Under the pieces are notes generated by a model. The model did no database searches, was not told the DNA's origin, and was given only the letters and a program-made list of their open reading frames with translations. This document shows, in pieces, positions 51,790-63,649 of a DNA stretch of 64,000 bases. Within the stretch, counting starts at the first letter, position 1. Every line of letters starts with the position of its first letter. Where the stretch lies: the NCBI GenBank assembly GCA_038380435.1, contig JAWZYU010000011.1, positions 74,459,501 to 74,523,500 on the forward strand, in the 5' to 3' direction. A program made the position numbers and the translations under genes. This stretch comes from Ryuthela nishihirai. Taxonomy: Eukaryota > Arthropoda > Arachnida > Araneae > Heptathelidae.

Positions 51790-54700
51790 ATATTATCTTC
51801 TGTTGAGGGTGACTGCTATTCGCCCAGAGGGCTGAACGCACTCACATATTCAACCAGTGACCCTCACCTACATATTAACAGATTAAAATATGTATTTGTC
51901 TGCTTTCACCCTATAATTAACAGCTTTAACATTTTCCACTAGGTACACAACAACACACTTAAACTCCAAAGAATAGGGAAAACTTAATTATTCCGCTGTG
52001 CGCGTAATAGCTGCACGCGTTCTGTATCTTCTGTTGAGGGTGATTGCTGGTCGTCCACATGTCTGAATGCAGTCACTTTTTCAACCAGTGACCCTCAGAC
52101 ACATATTAACAGATTAAAATTCGTATTTGTCTGATTTCACACTTTGATTAACAGCCTTAACCCTTTCCACTAGGTACAGAACAACACACTTTATCGCCAA
52201 TGAATAGAGATAACTTAATTATTCCGATATGCGCTATAATGGCTGCACGCGTCTTATATCTTCTGTTGAGGGTGATTGCTGTTCGTCCAAACGGCTGAAC
52301 GCAGTCACTTATTCAACCAGAGACCCTCAGGCACACATTAGCAGATTAAAATACCTATTTGTCTGATTTCACATTTTGATTAACTGCTTTAACCCTTTTC
52401 ACAAGGTACACATCAAATACTTAAACTCAAATGAATAGGGATAAAGTAATAATTTCGCTGTGCTCTATGATGGCTGCACACGTTCTATATCTTCTGTTGA
52501 GGGTGATTGCTGTTCGTCCAAAGGGCTGAACACAGTCACTTATTCAACCAGTGACCCCAAATATATGTTAAGAGATTAAAATACGTATTTCTCTGATTTC
52601 ACATTTTGATTAACAGCTTTATCCTTTTACCCTAGGTACACAACAACAGACTAAACCGCCAACTAATAGGGATAATTTAATTATTCCGCTGTGTGCTATA
52701 ATGTCTGCACGCGTTCTATATATTCTGTTGAAGATGATTGCTGTTCGTCCAAAGGGCTGAACGCAGTCACTTATTCAAACATTGAACCCAAGATATATAT
52801 TAACGGATTAAAATACGTATTTGTCTGATTTCACACATTGATTAACAGCTTTAACCTTCTCCACTAGGTACATAAAAACACACTAAACCGACAATTAATA
52901 GGGATAATTTAGTTATTCCGCTGTGCGTTTTAATGGCTGCACGCGTTCTATATCTTCTGTTGAGGGTGATTGCTGTTCGTCCAAAGGGCTGAACGCTGTC
53001 ACTTATTCAACCAGTAACCCCTAGGTACATATTAACAGATTAAAATACGTATTTGTCTGATTTCACACTTTGATTATCAGCTTTAACCTTTTCCACTACA
53101 TACTACATACGTAACAACACACTAAAACGCCAATTAATAGGGAAAACTTAATTATTCCGCTGTGCGCTGTAAAGGCTGCACGCGTTCTATATATTCACTT
53201 GAAGGTGATTACTGTTCGTCCAAAGGGCTGAACGCAGTCACGTTTTCAACCAGTGACCCCCAGGTACATATTAACAGAATAAAATACGTATTTGTTGATT
53301 TCACACTTTGATTATCAGCTTTAACCTTTTGCATTAGGTACACAACAACACACTTAAACGCCAATTAATAGGGATAACTTAATTATTCTGCTGTGCGTTA
53401 TAATGGCTGCACGCGTTCTATATCTTCTGTTGAGGGTGATTGCTGTTCGTCCAAAAGAGCTGAACTCAGTCACTTATTCAAGCAGTGACAACCAGATATA
53501 CGTTAACAGAATAAAATACGTATTTGTCTGATTTCACACTTTGATTAAAAGCTTTAACCTTTTTCACTAGGGACACAACAATACACTAAACCGCCAATTA
53601 ATAGGGATAACTTAATTATTCCCCTGTGCTTTATAATTGCTGCACGCGTTCTATATCTTCTGTTGAGCGTGATTGCTCTTCGTCTAAAGGGCTGAACGCA
53701 GTCACTTATTCAACCAGTGACCCCCAGATATGTGTTAACAGATTAAAATATATATTTGTCTGATTTCACACTTTCATTAACAGCTTTAAACTTTTCCAGT
53801 AGGTACATATCAATACACTAAATTACTTCGTAATTAATAGGGATAAACCGTTCGTAATTAATAGGGATAACTTAATTATTCCCCTGTGCTTTATAATTGC
53901 TGCACGCGTTCTATATCTTCTGTTGAGCGTGATTGCTCTTCGTCTAAAGGGCTGAACGCAGTCACTTATTCACCATTGACCCCCAGGTACATATTTAAAG
54001 ATTAAAATAACTATTTGTCGGATTTCGCACTTTGATTAACAGCTTTAAACTTGTTCACTAGGTACATAACAACATACTAAAACGCCAATTAATAGGGATA
54101 ACTTAATTATTCCGCTGTGCACTCTAATGGCTGCACGCTTTCTATATCTTCTGTTGTGGGTGATTGCTGTTCGTCCAAAGCGCTGAACGCAGTCACTTTT
54201 TCAACCAGTGACCCCCAGGTACATATTAACAGATTGGAATACGTATTTGTCTGATTTCATTTTGATTAACAGCTTTAACCTTGCCCCCTAGGTACATAAC
54301 AACACACTAAAACGCCAATTAATACAGTAAATTAATTATTCTGCTGTGCGATATAATGGCTGCACGCGTTCTATATCTTCTGTTGAGGGTGATTGCTGTG
54401 TGTCCAAAAGGCTGAACGCAGTCACTTATTCAACCAATAACCCAGGAACACATTAACAGAATAAAATAGGTATTTGTCTGATTTCACACTTTGATTAACA
54501 GCTTTAACCTTCTCCAAAAGGTACATAACATCACACTAAAACGCCAATTAATAGAGTAACTTAATTATTCCGCTGTGCGCTATAATGGCTGCACGCGTTC
54601 TGTATATTCTGTTGAGGGTGATTGCTGTTCGTCCAAAGGGCTGAACGCAGTCACTTATTCAACCAGTGACCCCAGGTACATATTAAAAGATTAAAATAGG

Positions 54701-55419
54701 TATTTGTCTGATTTCATACTTTGATTAAGAGTTTTAACCTTCTCCACTAGGTACATAACAACACACAAAAACGCCAATTAATTGGGATAATTTAATTATT
54801 CCGCTGTGCGCTATAATGGCTGCACGCGTTCTATATCTTCTGCTGAGGGTGATTGCTGTTCTTCCAAAAGGCTGATCGCAGTCACTTATTCAACCAGTGA
54901 CGCCAAGGTACATATTAACGATTAAAATACGCATTTGTCTGATTTCACACTATGATTATCAGCTTTAACTTTTCCATTAGGTACACATCAACACACTTAA
55001 AGGCCAATCAATAGGGAAAAATTAATTATCCCGCTGTGCGCTGTAATGACTTCACGCGTTCTATATTTTCTGTTGAGGGTGATTGCTGTTCGTCCAAAGG
55101 GTTGAACGCAGTCACTTATTCCACCAGTGAACCCCAGGTACATATTAACAGATTAAAATACGTATTTCTCTGATTTCACACTTTGATTAACAGTTTTAAC
55201 CTTCTCCTCTACATACAAAACAAGACATTAAATCGCCAATTAATAGAGTAAATTAATTATTACGTTGTGCGCCATAATGGCTGCACGCGTTCTATATCTT
55301 CTGTTGAGGGTGACTGGTGTTCGTCGAAAGGGCTGAACGCAGTCATTTATTCAACCAGTGACTCCCCAAATATATGTTAACAGATTAAAATACGTATTAA
55401 TCTGATTTCCCACTTTCAT
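51790..55419 (+). repeat. Satellite 1: about 16 tandem units of ~230 bp
   Basis: Units begin (at TTCTGTTGAGG) near 51798, 52029, 52261, 52493, 52724, 52956, 53187, 53417, 53657, 53908, 54137, 54368, 54598, 54829, 55061 and 55291. Conserved blocks: GGTGATTGCTGTTCG, GGCTGAACGCAGTCAC, TATTCAACCAGTGACCC, GATTAAAATACGTATTTGTC, TTTGATTAACAGCTTTAAC, AATAGGGATAACTTAATTA, GGCTGCACGCGTTCTATA. GTGATTGCTGTTCG and TGAACGCAGTCAC form a hairpin with a 10-nt loop. One unit (53657) is lengthened by a local duplication of CGTAATTAATAGGGATAA. No coding signal. Confidence 0.95.
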
Positions 55420-58400
55420 TCGGAGTCGTTCTCCGTGTATATCACTTTAGAAATAAAAGATAATGAATCGTTAGGTAGCACAGCATCTGGTTTAACAAGT
55501 TTCCTTTCGGACCTGTATTAGCAAGGGTCTATGGGTAAGTGCTATTGCAATTAACATTGCTTAGATATAGATAAGGCACTCATTGTCTAAAATAAATGAG
55601 TGGAGGGTTTAGGTAGGTTAGTGTAGTCAAATGATCGCCAAAATCAGATGCCGTGACGACCGTTTCCTTTTCCCTATGATGTGACTATAGGTAGGTTAAT
55701 TCGAACTAACACTCTTAATGTCTATATACGTTTTAGGTGAATGTGATAAAAATATATATTCAGCTGTTACGATAACAAAGTAATTGATTGGGAGTCGTTC
55801 TCCGTGTATGTCACTTTAGAAATAAAAGATAATGAATCGTTAGGTAGCAAAGCATCTGGTTTAACAAGTTTCGTTTCGGAAATGTATTAGCGAGGGTCTA
55901 TGGGTAACTGTAGGTTAGTGTAGTCAAATGATGGCCAAAATCAGATGCCGTGACGGACCTTTTCCCTATGATGTGACTATAGGTAGGTTAATTCGAACTA
56001 CCACTCTTAATGTCTATATACGTTTTAGGTGAAGTTGCTAAAAATATATATTCAGCTGTTTTCGATAACAAAATAATTGATTCGGAGTCGTTCTGTCACT
56101 TTAGAAATAAAAGATAATGAATCGTTAGGTACCACAGCATCTGGTTTAACAAGTTTCGTTTCGGACCTGTATTAGCGAGGGCCTAGGGGTAACTGCTATT
56201 GTAATTAACATTGCTTAGATAGGATAAGGCACTCATTGTCTAAAATAAATGAGTGTAGGGTTTAAGTAGGTTAGTGTAGTCAAATGACGGCCAAAATCAG
56301 ATGCCGTGACGACCGTTTCCTTTTCCCTATGATGTGACTATAGGTAGGTTAATTCGAACTAATACTCTTAATGTCTATATAAGTTTTAGGTGAATGTGAT
56401 AAAAATATATATTCAGCTGTTACGATAATAAAATAATTGATTGGGAGTCGTTCTCCGTGTATGTCACTTTAGAAATAAAAGGAAATGAATCGTTAGGTAG
56501 CACAGCATCTGATTTAACAAGTTTCGTTTCGGAAATGTATTAGCGAGGGTCTATGGGTAACTGCTATTGCAATTAACATTGTTTAGATAGGATAAGGCAC
56601 TCATTGTCTAAAATAAATGAGTGGAGGGTTTAGGTAGGTTAGTGTAGTCAAATGATGGCCAAAATCAGATGCCGTGACCACCGTTTCCTTTTTCCTATGA
56701 TGTGATTATAGGTAGGTTAATTCGAACTACCACTCTTAATGTCTATATAAGTTTTAGGTGAAGTTGCTAAAAATGTACATTCAGCTGTTTGGGATAACAA
56801 AATAAATGATTCGGAGTCGTTCTGTCACTTTAGAAATAAAAGATAATGAATCGTTAGGTAGCACAGCATCTGGTTTAACAAGTTTCGTTTCGGACCTGTA
56901 TTAGCGAGGGCCTATGGGTAACTGCTATTGTAATTAACATTGCTTAGATAGGATAAGGCACTCATTGTCTAAAGTAAATTAGTGTAGGGTTTAAGTAGGT
57001 TAGTGTAGTCAAATGACGGCCAAAATCAGATGCCGTGACGACCGTTTCCTTTCCCTATGATGCGACTATAGGTAGGTTAATTCGAACTAACACTCTTCAT
57101 GTCTATATACCTTTTAGGTGAAGGTGATAAAAATATATATTCAACTGTTACGATAACAAAATAATTGATTGGGAGTCGTTCTCCATGTATGTCACTTTAG
57201 AAATAAAAGGTAATGAATCGTTAGGCAGCACAGCATCTGATTTAACAAGTTTCGTTTCGGACCTGTATTAGCGAGGGTCTATGGGTAACTGCTATTGCAA
57301 TTGACATTGCTTAGATATAGATAAGGCACTCATTGTCTAAATTAATGAGTGGAGGGTTTAGGTAGGTTAGTGTAGTCAAATGATGGTCAAAATCAGTTGC
57401 GGTGACCACCGTTTCCTTTTCCCTATGATGTGACTATAGGTAGGTTAATTCGAACTAACACTCTTAAAGTCTATATACATTTTAGGTGAAGGTGATAAAA
57501 ATATATATTCAGCTGTTTGCGATAACAAAATAATTAATTCGGAGACGTTCTGTCACTTTAGAAATAAAAGATAATGAATCGTTAGGTAGCACAGCATCTG
57601 GTTTAACAAGTTTCGTTTCGGACCAATATTAGCGAGGGCCTATGGGTAACTGCTATTGTAATTAACATTGCTTAGATAGGATAAGGCATTCGTTGTCTAA
57701 AACAAATGAGTGTAGGGTTTAAGTAGGTTAGTGTAGTCAAATGACGGCCAAAATCAGATGCCGTGACGACCGTTTCCTTTTCCCTATGATGTGACTATAG
57801 GTAGGTTAATTCGAACTAACACTCTTAATGTCTATACACTTTTTAGGTGAAGGTGATAAAAATATATATTCAGCTGTTTGCGATAACAAAATAATTGATT
57901 CAGAGTCGTTCTCCGTGTATGTCAATTTAGAAATAATAGATAATGAATCGTTAGGTAGCACAGCATCTGGTTTAAGAAGTTTCGTTTCGTATTAGCGAGG
58001 GTTTTGGGGTAACTGCTATTGCAATTAACATTGCTTAGATGGGATAAGGCTCTCATTGTCTAAAAAAATTAGTGTAGTGTTTAAGTAAGTTAGTGTAGTG
58101 TTTAAGTAAGTTAGTGTAGTCAAATGATGGCCAAAATCAGATGCCGTGATCACCGTATCCTTTTCCCTATGATCATTTTATTTTTTATATATTTATTTTT
58201 TATATTCCTTTTCCCTATGATATTCCTATAGATAAGGCACTCATTTAGTAGATATAGATAGGTTAATTCGAACTAACACTCTTAATGTCTATATACTTTT
58301 TAGATGAATGTGATAGCAATATATATTCAGCTGTTTGCGATAACAAAATAATTGATTGGGATTCGTTCTCCGTGTATGTCACTTTAGAAATAAAAGATAA

Positions 58401-61400
58401 TGAATCGTTAGGTAGCACAGCATCTGGTTTAACAAGTTTCGTTTCGGACCTGTATTAGCTAGGGTCTATGGGTAACTGCTATTGCAATTAACATTGCTGA
58501 GATATAGATAAGGCACTCATTATCTAAAATAAATGAGTGTAGGGTTTAAGTAGGTTAGTGTAGTCAAATGATGGCCAAAATCAGCTGCCGTGACCACCGT
58601 TTCCTTTTCCCTATGACCATTTTATTTTGGGGCGGGGGTGGCTCAGTCGGTAGCGCGCCAGGCTCGTAATCTGTAGTTCCCAGGTTCGAGTCCCAGCTGG
58701 GTCAGCGTTGAGATTTATCTCCGCAAAATTCCCCGCCCTGCCCGCGGTCAGTAGGGGACACCGATGGGCTTGGAAAGGCCGCCGTCCGTCGGATGGGACG
58801 TTAAGCCGTGGCCCCGTGTGCGGGAGAGCCATACCCTGTGCACGTTAAAGAACACGCTGGATGGCCTTGACGGGAGGCTACCATCTGTCTCCCAACAGCT
58901 GTTCCAGTGGGTCCCCTCTCCCAACCTTCTCTGAGCCTTCGGGGTCCTTGTGACCTGGCCATTTAGCCCATGGTGTGCAAAAAAGTGCCGCTCAGAGGTA
59001 AAACAATCCAATCCAATCCATTTTATTTTTTATATATTTATTTTTTATATTCCTTTTCCCTATGATATTCCTATAGATAAGGCACTCATTTAGTAGATAT
59101 AGATAGGTTAATTCGAACTACCACTCTTAATGTCTATATACGTTTTAGGTGACGGTGATAAAAATATATATTCAGCTGTTTGCGATAACAAAATAATTGA
59201 TTGGGAGTCGTTCTCCGTGTATGTCACTTTAGAAATTAAACATAATGAGTCGTTAGGTAGCACAGCATCTGGTTTAACAAGTTTCGTTTCAGACCTGTAT
59301 TAGCTAGGGTCTGTGGGTAACTGCTATTGCAATTAACATAGTTTCGATAGGATAAGGCACTCTTTGTCTAAAATAAATGAGTGTAGGGTTTATTTAGGTT
59401 AGTGTAGTCAAATGATGGCCAAAATCAGATGCCGTGACCACCGTTTCCTTTTTCCTATGATGCGACTATAGGTAGGTTAATTCGAACTACCACTCTTAAT
59501 GTCTATATACATTTTAGGTGAAGTTGATAAAAATATATATTCAGCTGTTTGCGATAGCAAAATAATTGATTCGGAGTCGTTCTGTCATTTTAGAAATAAA
59601 AGATAATGAATCGTTAGGTAGCACAACATCTGGTTTAACAAGTTTCGTTTCGGACCTGTATTAGCGAGGGTCTATGGGTAACTGCTATTGCAATTAACAT
59701 TGTTTAGATAGGATAAGGCACTCATTGTCTAAAATAAATAAGTGGAGGGTTTAGGTAGGATAGTGTAGTCAAATGATGGCCAAAATCAGATGCCGTGACA
59801 ACCGTTTCCTTTTTCCTATGATGTGACTATAGGTAGGTTAATTCGAACTACCACTCTTAATGTCTATATAGGTTTTAGGTGAAGTTGCTAAAAATATATA
59901 TTCAGCTGTTTGCGATAACAAAATAATTGATTCGGAGTCGTTCTGTCACTTTAGAAATAAAAGATAATGAATCGTTAGGTAGCACAGTATCTGGTTTAAC
60001 AAGTTTCGTTTCGGACATGTATTAGCGAGGGTCTGTGGGTAACTGCTATTGCAATTAAGATTGCTTAGCACTCATTGTCTAAAATAAATGAGTAGAGGGT
60101 TTAGGTAGGTTAGTGTAGTCAAATGATGGCCAAAATCAGATGCCGTGACGACCGTTTCCTTTTCCCTATGATGTGTCTATAGGTAGGTTAATTCGAACTA
60201 ACATTCTTCATGTCTATATACCTTCTAGGTGAAGGTGATAAAAATATATATTCAGCTGTTTGCGATAACAAAATAATTGATTCGGAGACGTTTTGTCACT
60301 TTAGAAATAAAAGATAATGAATCGTTAGGTAGCACAGCATCTGGTCTAACAAGTTTCGTTTCGGACCAGTATTAGCGAGGGTCTATGGGTAACTGCTATT
60401 GCAATTAACATTGCTGAGATAGGATAAGGCACTCATTGTCTAAAATAAATGAGTGTAGGGTTTAAGTAGGTTAGTGTAGTCAAATGACGGCCAAAATCAG
60501 ATGCCGTGACCACCGTTTCCTTTTCCCTATGATGTGACTATAGGTAGGTTAATTCGAACTAACACTCTTAATGTCTATATACTTTTTAGGTGAAAGTGAT
60601 AAATAATATATATTCAGCTGTTTGCGATAACAAAATAAATGATTCGGAGTCGTTCTCCGTGTATGTCACTTTAGAAATAAAAGATAATGAATCGTTAGGT
60701 AGCACAGCATCTGGTTTAACAAGTTTCGTTTCGGACCTGTATTAGCGAGGGTCTATGGGTAACTGCTATTGCAATTAACATTGCTTAGATATAGATAAGA
60801 CACTCACTGTCTAAAATAAATGAGTGTAGGGTTTAGGTAGGATAGTGTAGTCAAATGATGGCCAAAACCAGATGCCGTGACAACCGTTTCCTTTTTCCTA
60901 CGATGTGACTATATGTAGGTTAATTCGAACTACCACTCGTAATGTCTATACACGTTTTAGGTGAAGTTGATAAAAATATATATTCAGCTGATTGCGATAA
61001 AAGAATAATTGATTCGGAGTCGTTCTGTCACTTTAGAAATAAAAGATAATGAATCGTTAGGTAGCACAGCATCTGGTTTAACAAGTTTCGTTTCGGACCT
61101 GTATTAGCTAAGGTCTATGGGTAACTGCTATTGCAATTAACATTGCTTAGATATAGATATGTCAATCATTGTCTAAAATAAATGAGTGTAGGATTTAAGT
61201 AGGTTACTCTAGTCAAATGATGGCCAAAATCAGATGCCGTGACGACCTTTTCCTTTTCCCTATGATGTGACTATAGGTAGGTTAATTCGAACTAACACTC
61301 TTAATCTCTATATACTTTTTAGGTGAAGGTGATAAAAATATATTTTCAGCTGTTTGCGATAACAAAATATTTGATTCGGAGTCGTTTTCCGTTTATGTCA

Positions 61401-62716
61401 CTTTAGAAATAAAAGATAATGAATCGTTAGGTAGCACAGCATCTGGTTTAACAAGTTTCGTTTCGGACCTGTATTAGCGAGGGTCTATGGGTAACTGCTA
61501 TTGCAATTAACATTTCTTAGACATAGATAAGGCACTCATTGTCTAAAATAAAGGTGTGGAGGGTTTAGGTAGGTTAGTGTAGTCAAATGATGGCCAAAAT
61601 CAGATGCCGTGACGACCGGTTCCTTTTCCCTATGATGTGACTATAGGTAGGTTAATTCGAACTAACAATCTTAATGTCTATATAACTTTTAGGTGAAGGT
61701 GATAAAAATATATATTCAGCTGTTACGATAACAAAATAATTGATTGGGAGTCGTTCTCCGTGTATGTCACTTTAGAAATAAAAGATAATGAATCGTTAGG
61801 TAGCACAGCATCTGGTTTAACAAGTTTCGTTTCGGACCTGTATTAGCGAGGGTCTATGGGTAACTGCTATTGCAATTAACGTTGCTGAGATAGAATAAGG
61901 CACTCATTGTCTAAAATAAATGAATGTAGGGTTTAAGTATGTTAGTGTAGTCAAATGATGGCCAAAATCAGATGCCGTGATCACCGTATCCTTTTCCCTA
62001 TGATGTGACTATAGGTAGGTTAATTCGAACTAACACTCTTAATGTCTATATACGTTTCAGGTGAATGTGAGAGAAATATATTTTCAGCTGTTTGCGATAA
62101 CAAAATAATTGATTGGGAGTCGTTCTCCGTGTATGTCACTTTAGAAAAAAAAGATAATGAATCGTTAGGTAGCACAGCATCTGGTTTAACAAGTTTCGTT
62201 TCGGACCTGTATTAGCTAGGGTCTATGGGTAATTCCTATTGCAATTAACATTGCTTAGATATAGATAAGGCACTAATTATCTAAAATAAATGAGTGTAGG
62301 ATTTAAGTAGGTTAGTGTAGTCAAATGATGGCCAAAACCAGATGCCGTGACAACCGTTTCCTTTTTCCTACGATGTGACTATATGTAGGTTAATTCGAAC
62401 TACCACTCGTAATGTCTATACACGTTTTAGGTGAAGTTGATAAAAATATATATTCAGCTGTTTGCGATAAAAAAATAATTGATTCGGAGTCGTTCTGTCA
62501 CTTTAGAAATAAAAGATAATGAATCGTTAGGTAGCACAGCATCTGGTTTAACAAGTTTCGTTTCGGACCTGTATTAGCTAGGGTCTATGGGTAACTGCTA
62601 TTGCAATTAACATTGCTTAGATATAGATAAGGCAATCATTGTCTGAAATAAATGAGTGGAGGGTTTAGGTAGGTTAGTGTAGTCAAATGATGACCAAAAT
62701 CAGATGCCGTGACGAG
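55420..62716 (+). repeat. Satellite 2: about 19 tandem units of ~365 bp
   Basis: Units start (at GGGAGTCGTT or CGGAGTCGTT) near 55424, 55792, 56082, 56443, 56809, 57167, 57537, 57897, 58355, 59199, 59568, 59929, 60279, 60641, 61011, 61373, 61741, 62112 and 62480; the last is partial. Shared blocks: AGATAATGAATCGTTAGG, CATCTGGTTTAACAAGTTTC, GTAACTGCTATTGCAATTAA, GTAGTCAAATGATGG, CAGATGCCGTGAC, CCTATGATGTGACTATAGG, ATATATATTCAGCTGTT. Two monomer types differ by presence (type A) or loss (type B) of CCGTGTAT after CGTTCT. 55792 has a ~75-bp deletion. Units 57897 and 58355 carry an extra ~90 bp, and the latter also holds a SINE. Confidence 0.95.
58629..59017 (+). mobile_element. SINE-A, best-preserved copy, with 12-bp target duplication
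   Basis: Flanked by CCATTTTATTTT at 58617-58628 and 59018-59029. Head: A box TGGCTCAGTCGGTAGCGC (58638-58655) and B box GGTTCGAGTCC (58683-58693), a tRNA-type polymerase III promoter. Body: CTCCGCAAAATTCCCCGCCC, core GTCGGATGGGACGTTAAGCC near 58788, CACGTTAAAGAACACGCTGG near 58840, tail TGTGCAAAAAAGTGCCGCTC and AATCCAATCC repeats. Length 389 bp, no poly(A). Reading frames on its minus strand are not genes. The tRNA-like head is too divergent past the B box to be a tRNA gene. Confidence 0.96.
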
Positions 62717-63431
62717 TGTAGTTTTCTCTATAACTATAAACCTCGCTTTCAATTTTATTGATAACGTCTATTACGCTTCCACATCAAATCACTTAACGTG
62801 CTTCAACATACTCCAAAGCTTAGGCATACGCGACATAATAGATTTTTCTTCGTTCCCACTGTTATCATAAACTTTTCTCATTTTTTCTATCCAGGGATTT
62901 ACGCTTAAACTGTAATAAGCAAAGTATTTCAATAGCCTTTGTTTTCATAACCATAATAATAACTAACATAGTTTAGTAAATTATAAGCATATAATTAATT
63001 TCAATGTAATTCTTCCATTTCCATATTCTTTTCTGAGCATTGGAGTCTTGTGACTTGGAACTTTATTCCATCTGCAACAATGAATTCGCAATGAAGCTAG
63101 AAAATAAAGCAGGGGAAGCCTTTTCTACATCTTTGAAGAGATCCTTTAGTGTCCTGATGCCAAAGAGATAATTCAACATTTCTGAATCCATCTCTCGACC
63201 TAACGCTGCGTACATTTGTTTCAACACTCAATTTCATGTGAATCTTCTGTATTTTCCACATTTGAAGCAAGTCGCAACGAACGAACCGACACCGACAACT
63301 TATTAAGTGTAATAGTGTTGTACAATACGATATTTTGAAATAAATGTATATTTTATTCGTTAAAATGTAGCCTTTTCACTTCCTCAATGTATCTCAGGGT
63401 TGGATACATACTAGGATCTCTTCCGTTGAAG
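62717..63431. other. Unassigned sequence right of satellite 2
   Basis: The satellite stops within a unit after CAGATGCCGTGACGA. No gene, SINE or inverted satellite copy is seen up to the next MITE. Confidence 0.5.
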
Positions 63432-63649
63432 TACAGTCGCACAAAAAAATATCCGAACACTATAGTTGATTACAGAATTCAGGAAAAGTATCTGGCAACT
63501 ATTTTATTTAGAAGTTAGTGATCTGGCAAGCTTCGTGTACAATACACGAAGGTTGTCAGATCACTAATTTCTAAAAAAAACTTTGCTACATATTTTTCCT
63601 GATTTCTGTAATCAACCATAGTGTTCGGATATTTTTTTCAGCCACTGTA
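63432..63649. mobile_element. Palindromic Tc1-type MITE, copy 3
   Basis: Ends TACAGTCGCACAAAAAAATA and the complement of TACAGTGGCTGAAAAAAATA; arms meet at CTTCGTGTACAATACACGAAG. TA at both ends. Confidence 0.9.

Noticed and set aside
52667..52680. TAGGGATAA in satellite 1 as a homing-endonuclease site
   Set aside because: Only half of the 18-bp I-SceI site is matched; chance similarity within a conserved satellite block.
51790..55419. CRISPR-like array
   Set aside because: Units of ~230 bp are similar over their whole length with no unique spacers; it is a eukaryotic satellite.
58636..58705. tRNA gene on the plus strand
   Set aside because: A and B boxes are present but the acceptor and anticodon arms do not fold and the sequence continues as a 389-bp SINE with target duplication.
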